64,000 bases of DNA from Nocardia sp. XZ_19_385 (GTDB lineage: Bacteria > Actinomycetota > Actinomycetes > Mycobacteriales > Mycobacteriaceae), in NCBI RefSeq assembly GCF_015355755.1, contig NZ_JACVEE010000004.1, positions 558,001 to 622,000 on the forward strand, in the 5' to 3' direction. Within the stretch, counting starts at the first letter, position 1. Every line of letters starts with the position of its first letter. Positions 1 through 9,432 of the stretch are shown here, piece after piece. A program made the translations under genes and the position numbers. Under the pieces are notes generated by a model. That model ran no database searches, was not told the origin of the DNA, and worked only from the letters and a program-made list of their open reading frames with translations.

Positions 1-105
1 GGCGCGCCCTGTCTGCACTTCATCACGCTGAACTTCGCGAAGGCGACCAGTGAGGTGCTCACCAACCTCGGCTACGGGGTGAAGGCGACGCCGCTCAGCG
101 CATAA
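1..105 (+). CDS. metF: Methylenetetrahydrofolate reductase, C-terminal end (partial)
   Basis: Only the last 34 codons and a TAA stop lie in the window; the 5' part is beyond the left edge. The peptide has the pattern LHFITLNFAKATSEVLTNLG, which resembles the C-terminal strand and helix of MetF-type methylenetetrahydrofolate reductases (a hydrophobic strand ending in TLN, then a helix ending in LG). From memory, Mycobacterium tuberculosis has an MTHFR-like gene (Rv2172c) next to lppM, and lppM occurs further along this window, which fits. The gene ends at a strong bidirectional terminator. The identification rests on a short tail and is moderate. Confidence 0.5.
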   Translation, partial: GAPCLHFITLNFAKATSEVLTNLGYGVKATPLSA

Positions 106-112
106 ATGCACG

Positions 113-142
113 AAAAGGGGCCGGGTACATCCGGCCCCTTTT
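113..142. terminator. Bidirectional intrinsic terminator
   Basis: A perfect 12-bp inverted repeat AAAAGGGGCCGG / CCGGCCCCTTTT surrounds a 6-nt loop (125-130). The A/T ends give a U-tract on both strands. It lies between two convergent genes, so it probably ends the reductase transcript on the plus strand and the hydrolase transcript on the minus strand. Confidence 0.85.
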
Positions 143-150
143 CTATGCGC

Positions 151-2178
151 TCACCAGCCGGGGTTTCCGGCGATCGGCACGTTGACGTAGCTCGGTGCGG
201 CCGGGTCCAGTTGCAGATGCTGCGGCTTCAACTCCGTCGCATCCAGGAACGGCCGGATCGGCAGACCCTTGGGGTAGTTGCTCGCGAAGATGTCCACCCG
301 CAGCCGATGCCCTGGCTTCAGGATGGCGTCGGTAGGCGCCAGGCCGATATCGAGCTGGGTGGCTTGACCCGGCACGATCGGCAACCGCTCGGGCAGCGAC
401 ATTATCGGGTAGGGGTCGGAGTAGTCGCCGTTCGCCGAACGGGCGCTGCGGTTTTCGTCCAGGGTGCGCAGCGAGGCCATCAGCTGTCCGGTGCTCAACG
501 TGGTCGAACGTCCGTCGGGCGCGACATCGTTGACGGTCACCGTCCAGAATCCATCGGTCGCGTCGTGGATCGTGTTGAGGTGTACCGCGATCGGTCCGGA
601 GATCGTGGTCGGTTCCGCGACCGGCGCGCTGGTGAACGTGAGCCCTTGTAGCTCTTGTACTCTGGCGTCCTTACCGCAGCCGGTGAACACCAGGATGCCC
701 GCGGTGCCTTGCGCGGCATCCGCGGAGCACAGGCTCGCCAGGCCGGGCGCGACCGTGAGCCGTCTGGTGTCCGAAGGCGCTCCGGCACTGAGGCTTCCGT
801 CGTGCACGCTGGTGTTCGTGGTGCCGCTCGCCGCCGCCGACAGGTACATCCGCTGGTGCGTGTGGCCCGGGCGCGGGAAGTCCGCCGCGGTGGTCCAGCC
901 CGTGCCTTGCTGCCACATGGTGACCGGGCCGTAGCGGTCGATGCCGTTGTCGATGCCCTTGAGCCACTTGTCGAACCAGGCCCGCGTCAGCACATCGATG
1001 CGCGGCGGTTCGCCGTCGCGGCCGCGCATGTCGAAGCCGGCGCTCACGTGGTAGCTGTTGCCCATCACCAGCTGCTTCTGCCCGGGCGGTAGCGGGATGT
1101 CCTGATAGATGCGGGGCTCGCCGTTGGCGAAGTTGTCGTGCCAGCCGCCGATCACCATGGTCGGCACCGTGATTCGGTCTGGATGCCCGAGCCAGGCCTG
1201 CCGGATCGGGCTGGCGGGGTCGAGCACCAGCTCCAGTTCCGGTGGGACGGCGTCGAAGGAGGTGGTGGTCAGGGTCGCGATCGCGATGTCCAGGAACGAC
1301 ATCGGGCTGCGCAGCCGGTCGGCCAGCCACTGGGTGTCGAACTTACCCAGGGCGATGGACACCATATCGGGGGTGAGTTTGAGCAGGTTCACCGCGAGCA
1401 GGTAGGGCGCGAGGATGCCGATGGCGCCGCCGCCCGGGGCGATCATGTCGTGCACCAGATCGTTGCCGGGCACCAGGGGGACAATGGCTTTCAGCGCGGG
1501 CGGTTGCTTCGCCGCGGCCTGCACCTGGTTGATGCCGGAGTAGGAGGCTCCGGTCATGCCGATCTTGCCGTCGGACCACTGTTGTGCGGCGGCCCAGGCG
1601 ATCACCTCCGGGGTGTCGGCCTGGTCCTTCGGGCCCCACGGCTCCCAAATACCTTGGGAGAAACCAGTTCCCCGCACGTCGGCGACGACCTGGACGTAAC
1701 CGCTGCGGATCAGGTTCGGATCCGCGGCGAAGGCGCGTCCGAAACCGCCACCGAGGGTGCGGGTCTGGTCGGTCAGGCCTTCCAGCGGGGTGCCGTTCAG
1801 GCTGAAGTCGCGGAAGACGCCGGTCACCGCGTCCGAGAGCACGGGGACCGACAGCGCTGTCTGCGCGATCATCGAGAGCAGCTTGGTGTACGGCGTGAGG
1901 TTGACGATCGTCGGCAGCGGCGTGGTGACCGGCCCGTTCGCGTCGGCGGGGCGGTAGACGTTCGCCTTCAGGACGGTGCCGTCGCTCATAGTGATCGGAA
2001 CATCCCAGTCGATGTGAATCGACGGATACTGCTGCGGCCCGTCGTGCAGCGCCGCCCATTGCGGTTCACCGGCCGGCGTGGCCTGGGCGGGCGGCGCGCC
2101 GGCCAGGGCGGCGGTGACCAGCGCGGTGAGCCCGGCGATCAACCAGCGGGCGCCGCGGCTTGGGGGAGTTGTCGTCAT
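151..2178 (-). CDS. Secreted CocE/NonD-family (S15-like) hydrolase
   Basis: A 675-residue protein with an N-terminal Sec-type signal peptide (Arg-rich start, hydrophobic stretch to about residue 28, AQA cleavage region). The alpha/beta-hydrolase core carries the GASYSG nucleophile elbow (Ser near residue 210), preceded by DVRGTGFSQG, and a later GGWHDNF segment that supplies the catalytic His region. The C-terminal third matches the jelly-roll domain of X-Pro dipeptidyl-peptidase/cocaine esterase proteins. It likely hydrolyses an ester or amide outside the membrane; the substrate is unknown. The start is the ATG at 2178, with GAGAGAGA upstream as a weak ribosome site. It is transcribed alone from a promoter region rich in inverted repeats, apart from the LLM operon, which ends at its own terminator. 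Confidence 0.85.
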   Translation of the reverse strand: MTTTPPSRGARWLIAGLTALVTAALAGAPPAQATPAGEPQWAALHDGPQQYPSIHIDWDVPITMSDGTVLKANVYRPADANGPVTTPLPTIVNLTPYTKLLSMIAQTALSVPVLSDAVTGVFRDFSLNGTPLEGLTDQTRTLGGGFGRAFAADPNLIRSGYVQVVADVRGTGFSQGIWEPWGPKDQADTPEVIAWAAAQQWSDGKIGMTGASYSGINQVQAAAKQPPALKAIVPLVPGNDLVHDMIAPGGGAIGILAPYLLAVNLLKLTPDMVSIALGKFDTQWLADRLRSPMSFLDIAIATLTTTSFDAVPPELELVLDPASPIRQAWLGHPDRITVPTMVIGGWHDNFANGEPRIYQDIPLPPGQKQLVMGNSYHVSAGFDMRGRDGEPPRIDVLTRAWFDKWLKGIDNGIDRYGPVTMWQQGTGWTTAADFPRPGHTHQRMYLSAAASGTTNTSVHDGSLSAGAPSDTRRLTVAPGLASLCSADAAQGTAGILVFTGCGKDARVQELQGLTFTSAPVAEPTTISGPIAVHLNTIHDATDGFWTVTVNDVAPDGRSTTLSTGQLMASLRTLDENRSARSANGDYSDPYPIMSLPERLPIVPGQATQLDIGLAPTDAILKPGHRLRVDIFASNYPKGLPIRPFLDATELKPQHLQLDPAAPSYVNVPIAGNPGW

Positions 2179-2206
2179 TGATCTCTCTCCGTCGTCCGAA
2201 CCCGTG

Positions 2207-2273
2207 AAACATTACATGCACATGTGAATGTTTTTTACCGGATCGGCACCATGCACAAGGTGGCTTGTGCATG
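2207..2273 (-). promoter_or_regulatory. Inverted repeats upstream of the CocE-type hydrolase (candidate operators)
   Basis: Two symmetric elements lie just upstream of the hydrolase start. One is AAACATT (2207-2213) / AATGTTT (2227-2233) flanking an ACATGCACATGTG core. The other is a perfect 10-bp inverted repeat CATGCACAAG (2250-2259) / CTTGTGCATG (2264-2273) with a 4-nt loop. Neither is followed by a U-tract in the hydrolase direction, so regulator binding is more likely than termination. No regulator gene is adjacent and no clear -10/-35 pair was found. Confidence 0.4.
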
Positions 2274-2308
2274 TCGACAGGCAGATATATGCACGCCCAG
2301 CTGCATGC

Positions 2309-2344
2309 AAAATGCCCAGGCCCGGTGCTGCGGGCCTGGGCATT
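2309..2344 (-). terminator. Intrinsic terminator of the LLM/ABC operon
   Basis: A perfect 14-bp inverted repeat AATGCCCAGGCCCG (2311-2324) / CGGGCCTGGGCATT (2331-2344) with a 6-nt loop. Read on the minus strand, the stem is followed by TTTTGC. It sits 12 bp past the stop codon of the last LLM gene. Confidence 0.8.
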
Positions 2345-2355
2345 GAGCTCAGCTG

Positions 2356-3507
2356 TCAGGCCGCCCGGGCGGCGCGGGTACCCCAGGCCTCGGCGAGCAG
2401 CCGATGCGATTCCAGGCGGTCGGCGTGGTCGTGGGTGACGCTGGTGATCAGCAGTTCGTCCGCGCCGCTCACGCGCTGCAAGGCGGCGAGGCGTTCGGTC
2501 ACCGTGGCAGGCGAGCCGACGAACTGGGTGGACGTCCGGTCCGCCACCAATCGTTCCTGATCGGCGGTGAGCGGGCCGCTGGTGTCCGGATCGGGGTATT
2601 CCGGCGCGCCCGCCCCGCTCCGGATGCCGTGCACCCAGTGGCCGTAGGTGGCGGCCAGATGCTTTGCCGTCGAGTCGGTTTCGGCTACCACGACGTCCGC
2701 GGACAGCACCACGTACGGTTCGGGCAATTGCGCCGACGGGCGGAAGGCCGCCCGGTAGGAATCGACCGCGTCCAGAGCGGTGCCCGGCGCGACGTGATAG
2801 GCCGCCGCGAACGGAAGACCCAGGCGCCCGGCGAGTTCCGCGCTCGCTCCGCCCGAACTGCCGAACAGCCATACCTCGACCTGCGCGCCCTCGCCCGGAA
2901 CCGCGTGCAGCGCAAAGCCGTCCGGTGTCGTGTAAGTCCCCGCCAGCAGCGCGCGGATGTCGTCCACCTGCTCGGTGAAGTCCTGCGGCTGCGCACCCTC
3001 CTGATGCAGGAGATGCAGTCCCGCGAGATATTTGGAGCGATCGGCGACCCGGCCCGGATCGAACGGCGGCGGTATCACCACGCCGTCGCGCACTTCGGTG
3101 CGTCCGGTGGCGGTGTCGACCACCGGACGCGCCCGCTTGGGATGGGTTGGCTCCGAACCGTATTGGGCCTTCCGGTGACCGGAACGCCCGAGGCCGAGAT
3201 CGAGCCGGCCCGGGTAGAGCGCGTCGATGGTGCCGAACGCCTCCACGATCGACGCCGAGGTGTGGTGACCGACCTGCACGGCCGCCGACCCGACCCGGAT
3301 CCGGGAGGTGGCCGCGGCGACCAGCCCGATCAGAGTCGTCGAGGACGAGCTCGCGACCGCGACGAAATGGTGTTCGGCGAGCCAATACCGGTGGTAGCCC
3401 CACTGTTCGGCGTGCTGGGCCAGATCGATGGTGTTGCGCAGCGCCTGCTGCGCGGTGGAACCGGTACTGATGGGGGACAGGTCGAGGATCGACAGGGGCA
3501 CGCTCAT
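2356..3507 (-). CDS. LLM-class flavin-dependent oxidoreductase (MsnO8-like)
   Basis: A 383-residue luciferase-like monooxygenase, single-domain TIM barrel. The N-terminus reads LSILDLSPISTGST, typical of the MsnO8 subgroup, followed by YHRYWLAEHHF, AAATSRIRVGSAAV and LDLGLGRSGH, which form the flavin and active-site strands. Such enzymes use reduced FMN and oxygen to oxidise small organic compounds, often C-S or S-containing ones. The start ATG overlaps the stop of the upstream DUF1684 gene (ATGA), so the two are translationally coupled. It is the last gene of the operon. The substrate cannot be read from sequence. Confidence 0.85.
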   Translation of the reverse strand: MSVPLSILDLSPISTGSTAQQALRNTIDLAQHAEQWGYHRYWLAEHHFVAVASSSSTTLIGLVAAATSRIRVGSAAVQVGHHTSASIVEAFGTIDALYPGRLDLGLGRSGHRKAQYGSEPTHPKRARPVVDTATGRTEVRDGVVIPPPFDPGRVADRSKYLAGLHLLHQEGAQPQDFTEQVDDIRALLAGTYTTPDGFALHAVPGEGAQVEVWLFGSSGGASAELAGRLGLPFAAAYHVAPGTALDAVDSYRAAFRPSAQLPEPYVVLSADVVVAETDSTAKHLAATYGHWVHGIRSGAGAPEYPDPDTSGPLTADQERLVADRTSTQFVGSPATVTERLAALQRVSGADELLITSVTHDHADRLESHRLLAEAWGTRAARAA

Positions 3508-4316
3508 AGCCGATCACCCAGGCCCAGCTTCGGATGCTGTTCGCCCGCTTCGACGGCCACGCGCAAGCGGTTCTGCTCGGGCGCGATCGGGCAGGTCGCG
3601 AAATCGGTGAAGGCGCACGGCAGATTCGCCGACCGGTTGAAATCGAGGTGGACCGTGCCGTCGGGATCGGGTGCGCCGACCGCGACCGCGCGGGCCGCCG
3701 GATAGGTGGTCACGCCGCTGGTCGCATCGGTGAACAGCACGCGCAGATCGTCGCCGTTGCCGAAGGCCACGACCTGCTCGGTCACCGCGCCGATCGTGAA
3801 TTCGATGGTGCCCGTGGCGGTGTGGTGGTGTTCCAGGCCGTCGACGACCGCGCCGGTGGTGAGGGTGCGGGGTACGTCGAAGGGCCGGTAGTGACCGGTC
3901 ACCACCCAGCGCGGATCCGGTGCGTAAGCGGGGATGCCCTCGAAGGCGAGCAGGGCCGGGGACTTCGGATCGTGCACGCGCACCGCGTACCGGCCGGTGC
4001 GGCGGATCACCTCCAGGATCCGATCCCCGTGCCGCACTTCCAGTCCCGGAGCGCCCTCGGCGGGGGTGAGGATCTGGACGCCGGCGATCCCGGTGCCTTG
4101 GAACTCGAGCCGGTCACCGGGCTGGGCGGTGATGAAGACCTTGTCCTCGGTGACCCACCAGGTGCCCGGCACGTCCGCCAGTCGCTCGGGCTGGTCGGTC
4201 AGCCAGTGCAGCGCCGTGAGGCTGAGGAAGCCGAGCGGATCGCGCAGCTGATCTTCCCGGGCGTGGTGCCACAGTGCCCAGGTGGTGTCGAATTCGGTTG
4301 CGGTGCTTGTGGTCAT
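3504..4316 (-). CDS. DUF1684 domain-containing protein
   Basis: A 270-residue soluble protein of the DUF1684 family. Recognisable landmarks are LHWLTDQPERL near the N-terminus, the run FDVPRTLTTGAVVDGLEH, and a C-terminal HLDFNRSANLPCAFTDFATCPIAPEQNRL, in which the LDFNR...NP(L)CA...CP..P.NRL pattern is the family signature. The biochemical role of DUF1684 is not established. Both ends overlap neighbours by ATGA, so it belongs firmly to the LLM/ABC operon and may act on a product or cofactor of one of the monooxygenases. Confidence 0.8.
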   Translation of the reverse strand: MTTSTATEFDTTWALWHHAREDQLRDPLGFLSLTALHWLTDQPERLADVPGTWWVTEDKVFITAQPGDRLEFQGTGIAGVQILTPAEGAPGLEVRHGDRILEVIRRTGRYAVRVHDPKSPALLAFEGIPAYAPDPRWVVTGHYRPFDVPRTLTTGAVVDGLEHHHTATGTIEFTIGAVTEQVVAFGNGDDLRVLFTDATSGVTTYPAARAVAVGAPDPDGTVHLDFNRSANLPCAFTDFATCPIAPEQNRLRVAVEAGEQHPKLGLGDRL

Positions 4317-5683
4317 GACGCTCGTGCTCCTTCGTGGGCGGTGCTGCGGTGGGCGGTGCGGGGCGGGCGCAGACCGAGGTGGTCGCGCAGGGTCGAGCCG
4401 GTGTACTCGGTGCGGAAGCTGCCGCGTTCCTGCAGCTCCGGGACGACGCGGTCGACGAATTCGTCGAGACCGCCGGGGGTGAGGTGCGGGACGAGGATGA
4501 AGCCGTCGGCGGCATCGGCCTGGACGTGCTCGTCGATCTGCGCGGCGACCTGCGCGGGTGTGCCGACGAACTGCTGGCGTGCGGTCACCTCGATGATCAG
4601 CTCGCGGATTGTTAGATTCTCCGCCTCGGCTTTGGCGCGCCAGGCCTGGGCCACCGCGCGCGGGTCCTTGGCGTGCCGGACCCGGCCGCGGGTGATGTCG
4701 ACGTTGTCGGCCGGTTCCACCTCGGGTAGCGGGCCGTCCGGGTCGTAGCCGGAAAGGTCACGGCCCCAGACCTGTTCGAGGAACGCGATGGCGGTCTGCG
4801 GCCCCACCTGTTGCAGCCGGATGTGGCGGGCCCGGTCGTGGGCGTCGGCCTCGGTGTCGCCGAGTACGAAGGTGGCGGCGGGCAGAATCTTCAGTTCGTC
4901 GGGCGTGCGACCGTATTTCGCGAGCCGCCCCTTGAGGTCGGCGTAGAAGCGCTGGCCGGCTTCGAGGGTGCCGTGGCCGGTGAAGATGGCATCGGCTGTG
5001 GCGGCGCCGAATTCGCGGCCGTCGTCGGAATCACCGGCCTGCAACTGCACCGGGTAACCCTGTGGGCTCGGCGGCAGGACGAATCGGCCGGTGATGTCGA
5101 ATTGCGAAGTGCGGACCTGAGTTTCGGGAACGTCGTGTGCGAAGACGCCAGCTGCGCGGTCCACGACCAGGGCGTCGTCGGGCCAGCTGTCCCACAGCGC
5201 CCGGGTCGCCTGCACGACCTCGGCGGCGCGCTGGTAGCGCTGACTGTGCTCCAGATACCCGCCGCGGCGGAAGTTCTCGCCGGTGAACGCGTCGGAGGAA
5301 GTGACGGCGTTCCACGCGGCCCGCCCACCCGAGAGGTGATCGAGCGAGGCGAATTGCTTTGCCAGTTCGAAGGGTTCGTTGAACGTGGTGTTGATGGTGC
5401 CCGCCAGGCCCAGCTTCTCGGTGACCCCGGCGAGCGCGTTCAGCACGGTGAAGGTGTCCGGGCGGCCCACCACGTCGAGGTCGTGGATGCGGTCGCGGTG
5501 CTCACGCAGCCGCAATCCCTCGGCCAGGAAGAAGAAGTCGAACAGTCCGCGCTCGGCGGTGCGGGCCAGATGCGCGAACGAGGAGAAGTCGATCTGGCTC
5601 TTGGAGTCCGGGTCAGCCCAGACAGTGGTGTTGTTGACGCCGGGGAAATGCGCGGCGAGGTGGACTTGCTTGCGTGGGGTCAT
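4313..5683 (-). CDS. LLM-class FMN-dependent monooxygenase (NtaA/DmoA/SnaA type)
   Basis: A 456-residue protein of the NtaA/SnaA/DszA-like branch of luciferase-type monooxygenases. Motifs seen: HLAAHFPGVNNTTVWADP at the N-terminus, DHLSGGRAAWNAVTSSDAFTGENF (the flavin-binding region of this branch) and QAGDSDDGREFGAATADAIFTG. The family includes DszA (dibenzothiophene sulfone), DmoA (dimethyl sulfide) and NtaA (nitrilotriacetate) enzymes. The reading frame continues upstream to 5953, but that part overlaps the preceding gene and looks Arg/Pro-rich and non-coding, so the ATG at 5683 is preferred; it falls 8 nt after the previous stop. The stop overlaps the DUF1684 start. Confidence 0.87.
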   Translation of the reverse strand: MTPRKQVHLAAHFPGVNNTTVWADPDSKSQIDFSSFAHLARTAERGLFDFFFLAEGLRLREHRDRIHDLDVVGRPDTFTVLNALAGVTEKLGLAGTINTTFNEPFELAKQFASLDHLSGGRAAWNAVTSSDAFTGENFRRGGYLEHSQRYQRAAEVVQATRALWDSWPDDALVVDRAAGVFAHDVPETQVRTSQFDITGRFVLPPSPQGYPVQLQAGDSDDGREFGAATADAIFTGHGTLEAGQRFYADLKGRLAKYGRTPDELKILPAATFVLGDTEADAHDRARHIRLQQVGPQTAIAFLEQVWGRDLSGYDPDGPLPEVEPADNVDITRGRVRHAKDPRAVAQAWRAKAEAENLTIRELIIEVTARQQFVGTPAQVAAQIDEHVQADAADGFILVPHLTPGGLDEFVDRVVPELQERGSFRTEYTGSTLRDHLGLRPPRTAHRSTAHEGARAS

Positions 5684-5691
5684 GGGGTCTC

Positions 5692-6822
5692 TCAGTTCGA
5701 CGGCGCGGTGGCGTACCGGCTGAGCGGGCGGGGGAGGCCGAGGCGATGGCGGAAGGTGCTGGCGGTCAACGGATTGCGGCCCAGTTCGGCGAGGCGGGCG
5801 AGTGCGGGCTGAGCGGCGAGGGGGCGGAGGACGACCCCGTCCGCGATGCGGTCCGCCGCGATCTCGTCGAGCAGTCGCCACAGGCCCGATGTCGTGCCGA
5901 GGTGCCGCAGCGGCGCGGTGCCGGCTCTCGGTGCGGACGCGGGCGCCGCCCATTGGTCGAGCTCGAGCACTTCGGTGGCGGCGGCCGCGACGGAATCGGC
6001 CAGATGAATGTCGAGGTCGAGCAGCACCCGCACGGTGTCGGGGTCACGATCGGCCGCTCGGAGCGCGGTCCGTAGGTCCTCGCGCCGGGCGCGGGCTGCC
6101 GCGGGCGATGCCGCGCTGATCCGGATAAGGTCGGCACGTCGCACCGCCACGGCCGTACTCGCCGGGTCCGTGGCCCGCACCGCGACGATCGGCTGCCCCT
6201 GCGGCGAGCGCGGGGTGATCGACGGGCCCTTCACCGAGAAGTTGTCCCCGGCGAAGTCGATGTAGTGCAGCTTGTCCCGATCGATGAAGCGGCCGGTGGG
6301 TACGTCGCGGATCTCGGCGTCGTCCTCCCAGCTGTCCCATAGCCGGGACACCACCTCGATCGCCTCGTCGGCCTCGTGCCACAGCGACTCGGGGTCCTGA
6401 ACATCCTTGCGCCCGAATGCCTTCGCCGCCGCAGTGGATTCGGAGACGGTCACCTCCCAGCCCGCCCGGCCCAGCGAGGCGAAGTCCAGGCTGGCGATCG
6501 CCTTCGACAGATGGAACGGCTCGGTGTGGGTTACCGCTGCTTGCGGCAACAGCCCGATCCCGTGCGTGGCCGCGGCCACGCGGGCCGCGACCGCCACCGC
6601 GTCGAGGCGGCCGCGGGTGACGCCCGGCCCGCCCGGCTGCAACGCGAACGAATCCGGCAGGAAGGCCGCGTCCACACCGGCGTGCTCGGCGGTGGTGACC
6701 GCGTCCACCCAGTACCCGCCGGTGAACAGGTCCTCGGCCCGGGAGTCCGCCCGCCGCCACGAGGCCGGGTGCACGCCGGTGCCGGCGAGCTCGACCGCGA
6801 CAAAGAGTGTCGAATCAGCCAT
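5692..6822 (-). CDS. LLM-class flavin-dependent oxidoreductase
   Basis: A luciferase-like monooxygenase of about 376 residues. Landmarks are [21 protein letters not shown] at the start, [34 protein letters not shown] (matching the LDxLSxGRxGWN region) and the segment [21 protein letters not shown]. It resembles the larger LLM next to it, suggesting a paired or duplicated function. The ATG at 6822 overlaps the stop of the ABC ATPase gene; an in-frame start nine bases upstream is also possible. The substrate is unknown; the operon context suggests oxidation of an imported organosulfur or related compound. Confidence 0.82.
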   Translation of the reverse strand: MADSTLFVAVELAGTGVHPASWRRADSRAEDLFTGGYWVDAVTTAEHAGVDAAFLPDSFALQPGGPGVTRGRLDAVAVAARVAAATHGIGLLPQAAVTHTEPFHLSKAIASLDFASLGRAGWEVTVSESTAAAKAFGRKDVQDPESLWHEADEAIEVVSRLWDSWEDDAEIRDVPTGRFIDRDKLHYIDFAGDNFSVKGPSITPRSPQGQPIVAVRATDPASTAVAVRRADLIRISAASPAAARARREDLRTALRAADRDPDTVRVLLDLDIHLADSVAAAATEVLELDQWAAPASAPRAGTAPLRHLGTTSGLWRLLDEIAADRIADGVVLRPLAAQPALARLAELGRNPLTASTFRHRLGLPRPLSRYATAPSN

Positions 6823-8566
6823 GTGCGGCAATCCTTTCCAGTTGGTTGTCCGTGCGGACCGCCGGTATCGCCGACAGCAACTCGCGGGTGTACTCGTGCT
6901 GCGGGTGACCGAAAATCTCGGCGGTACTGCCGGTTTCGACGATCCGGCCGTGCCGCATGACCGCGACCCGGTCGCTGATGCGGCGCACCACGGCGAGGTC
7001 GTGCGAGATGAACAGGTAGCTCAGCCCGAGCTCGGACTGCAGCCGGCCCAGCAGCTCCAGAATCTGGGCCTGGATGGAGGCGTCGAGCGCGGAAACCGGC
7101 TCGTCGAGCACCAGCAGTTCCGGATGTAGCGCCAGCGCGCGGGCGATCGCGACGCGTTGCCGCTGCCCACCGGACAGTTCGGCCGGGCGGCGCTGCGCAA
7201 ACCGTTCCGGGAGCGCGACCTGGTCGAGCAGCTCCCGGACCCGGTCGCGACGGGCGGCCCGGTCGCCGATGCCGTAGGCGCGCAACGGTTCTTCCACGAT
7301 TTGGGCCACCCGCCAGCGCGGATCCAGTGAGGCGTACGGGTTCTGGTACACGACCTGGAACCGCTGCCGCAGCGCGCGTAGCCGCGACCCGCGCAACCGG
7401 ATCAGATCCTGTCCGTCGAAGGTGACCGCGCCGCTGTCGGCATCGGTGAGCCGCAACGCGATTCGCGCGGTGGTCGACTTGCCGGAACCGGATTCTCCTA
7501 CCAGCGACAGGGTTTCACCGCGCCGCAACTCGAAGCCGACATCCGCGACGGCCGCGATCGATCCGCCGGACCGGGCCCGGAACGTCTTGTGCACCCCGCG
7601 CACCCTGAGCAGCGGGGGACCGCTCTGCGCGGGTGCGGGCCGGAAGCCCTCGAACGGCGCGAGACTCGGCGAGGCCGCGAGCAGCCGCTGGGTGTACGGG
7701 TGCTGCGGGCGTGCCAGGATCTCGGCGGTAGCGCCGGTCTCGACGATCTCACCGCCGTTGAGGACGATCAGACGATCCGCCCGCTCGGCCGCCACCGCCA
7801 GATCGTGGGTGATCAGCAGTACCGCCGTGCCACGGGCGGTGGTCTGCGCGGTGAGCTGATCGAGTACCCGCCGCGCAACGGTCGCGTCCAGCGCGCTGGT
7901 CGGTTCGTCGGCGATCACCAGATCCGGTTCCGCGATCAGCGCCGCCGCGATCAACACCCGCTGCCGCTGGCCGCCGGACAGTTCGTGCGGATACTGCGAC
8001 GCCCGCAGTTCCGGCCGATCCAGCCCGGCGTCCGCGAGCAAGCGCACCGCGCGCTCGCGTGCTTCCCGGCGTTCAGCCAGACCGTGCACCAGCAGGGTCT
8101 CGGCGACCTGATCACCCACGCGCCGCACCGGATTCAGCGACAGGCCTGGGTCCTGCGGTACGAAACCGATCCGCGCTCCGCGCAGGCGCCGCCACGCCCG
8201 CTCGTCACCGGCTTGCTGCCCGTCGAAAGTGATGGTCCCGCCGGTGATTTCCGCTGGCGACCCGAGCAGCCCGAGCACCGCATGCCCGAGAGTCGACTTC
8301 CCCGAACCGGATTCACCGACGAGCGCCACCACTTCGCCACGCGCCAGCGTCAGGGACACTCCGGCTAGGGCGGCAACAGCGCCCTGTGCGGATCGGTACT
8401 GCACTCTGAGGTCCGCGACCTGGAGCAAAGCAGTCTCGTTCGAATCCGCAGCGATCTGATCGGTGGTTGCGCCCCCTCGCGGCGCAACCACATCCAGCGA
8501 TGCGGACGTGCCGCGGGTGGAGGTGTCGCGGGCGGACGTGCCGCGGGTAAAGGTGTCGGCGGTCAT
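6815..8566 (-). CDS. ABC transporter, fused double ATP-binding protein (dipeptide/nickel type)
   Basis: A 583-residue protein with two ATPase domains in tandem, equivalent to a DppD-DppF fusion. Domain 1 (about residues 47-300) has Walker [10 protein letters not shown] near residue 84, signature LSGGQRQRV and Walker B LVIADEPT. Domain 2 (about 320-575) repeats these with [18 protein letters not shown] and LLVLDEPV, and each domain ends with the oligopeptide-type HPYT/HEYT extension. The first 45 residues are Thr/Ser/Arg-rich with a short internal repeat. The ATG at 8566 overlaps the permease stop (ATGA). It powers the importer formed with the two permeases and the lipoprotein encoded upstream. 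Confidence 0.9.
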   Translation of the reverse strand: MTADTFTRGTSARDTSTRGTSASLDVVAPRGGATTDQIAADSNETALLQVADLRVQYRSAQGAVAALAGVSLTLARGEVVALVGESGSGKSTLGHAVLGLLGSPAEITGGTITFDGQQAGDERAWRRLRGARIGFVPQDPGLSLNPVRRVGDQVAETLLVHGLAERREARERAVRLLADAGLDRPELRASQYPHELSGGQRQRVLIAAALIAEPDLVIADEPTSALDATVARRVLDQLTAQTTARGTAVLLITHDLAVAAERADRLIVLNGGEIVETGATAEILARPQHPYTQRLLAASPSLAPFEGFRPAPAQSGPPLLRVRGVHKTFRARSGGSIAAVADVGFELRRGETLSLVGESGSGKSTTARIALRLTDADSGAVTFDGQDLIRLRGSRLRALRQRFQVVYQNPYASLDPRWRVAQIVEEPLRAYGIGDRAARRDRVRELLDQVALPERFAQRRPAELSGGQRQRVAIARALALHPELLVLDEPVSALDASIQAQILELLGRLQSELGLSYLFISHDLAVVRRISDRVAVMRHGRIVETGSTAEIFGHPQHEYTRELLSAIPAVRTDNQLERIAAHG

Positions 8567-9432
8567 CGGTGTCCCTCTTTCCCGGCGACGCGGCCGAGGT
8601 GCTGCGCGGCGACCACGACCGCGATGATGACCAGCCCCGGCAGTGTGGTCAGCCACCACGCGATGGCGAGGTAGTTGCGGCCCTCTGAAATGAGCGAACC
8701 CCATTCCGGCGTAGGTGGTTTCGCGCCGTAGCCAAGGAAACTGAGCGCGGAGACCGACAACACCGCCATCCCGAATTCGACCGCGGCGAGCGCGAGCACT
8801 GGCTGTGCGGAGTTCGGCAGGATGTGCCGGGTCAGCACGGCGTACCAGCGGACGCCACTGGCGTGAGCCGCCTCGACGTAGACCTCACCGCGCACCCGCA
8901 GCACTTCCGAGCGCATCACCCGGGCGAAGTTGGCGATCAGCGAAACACCCACGGCGATGGCCACATTGCGGGTGCCGAAGCCGAGCGCGGTGACCAAGGC
9001 CAGCGACAGCAGCAGCGAGGGGATGGCGAGCAGCACGTCGACCACACGCATGATGGCGGCGTCCACGATGCCGCCGACCGCACCTGAGAGCAAGCCGAGC
9101 AGCGAGCCGACCAGCAGCGCGATGGCGACGGCCGTGAGCGTTGCCGACAACGACAACCCCGCCCCGTGCACCATGCGGGTGTACAGATCGCGTCCGAGAT
9201 TGTCGGTGCCGAACCAGTGTTCGGCGCTCGGTGCCTGGAACTTCTGCGCGGGTATACCGATCAGCGGATCGCCACTGGCGAAAAACGAAGGGAACAGCGC
9301 CCATCCGAGGGCGAGCAGAGCCACCGCGCCGGCGAGCAGCGCAAAGGCGTTGGTGCGCAACCAGGTCCAGCTGACGGCAGGTCGCCGCCACCGGAGCGCT
9401 GCGCGGTTGCGGCCTTCCAGAAGATCAACCAT
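8563..9432 (-). CDS. ABC transporter permease, DppC type
   Basis: A 289-residue inner-membrane permease with about six membrane segments and a BPD_transp_1 domain. The EAA loop is visible as [21 protein letters not shown], followed by ILPN. The N-terminal [18 protein letters not shown] is the usual DppC/OppC signature. The ATG at 9432 is chosen because it gives the normal family length and overlaps the stop of a short upstream frame. The same frame is open to a GTG at 9633, which would add 67 poorly conserved-looking Pro/Ser-rich residues. Confidence 0.87.
   Translation of the reverse strand: MVDLLEGRNRAALRWRRPAVSWTWLRTNAFALLAGAVALLALGWALFPSFFASGDPLIGIPAQKFQAPSAEHWFGTDNLGRDLYTRMVHGAGLSLSATLTAVAIALLVGSLLGLLSGAVGGIVDAAIMRVVDVLLAIPSLLLSLALVTALGFGTRNVAIAVGVSLIANFARVMRSEVLRVRGEVYVEAAHASGVRWYAVLTRHILPNSAQPVLALAAVEFGMAVLSVSALSFLGYGAKPPTPEWGSLISEGRNYLAIAWWLTTLPGLVIIAVVVAAQHLGRVAGKEGHR

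Noticed and set aside
5684..5953. N-terminal extension of the NtaA-like monooxygenase
   Set aside because: It overlaps the preceding LLM gene and encodes Arg/Pro-rich sequence not seen in the family.
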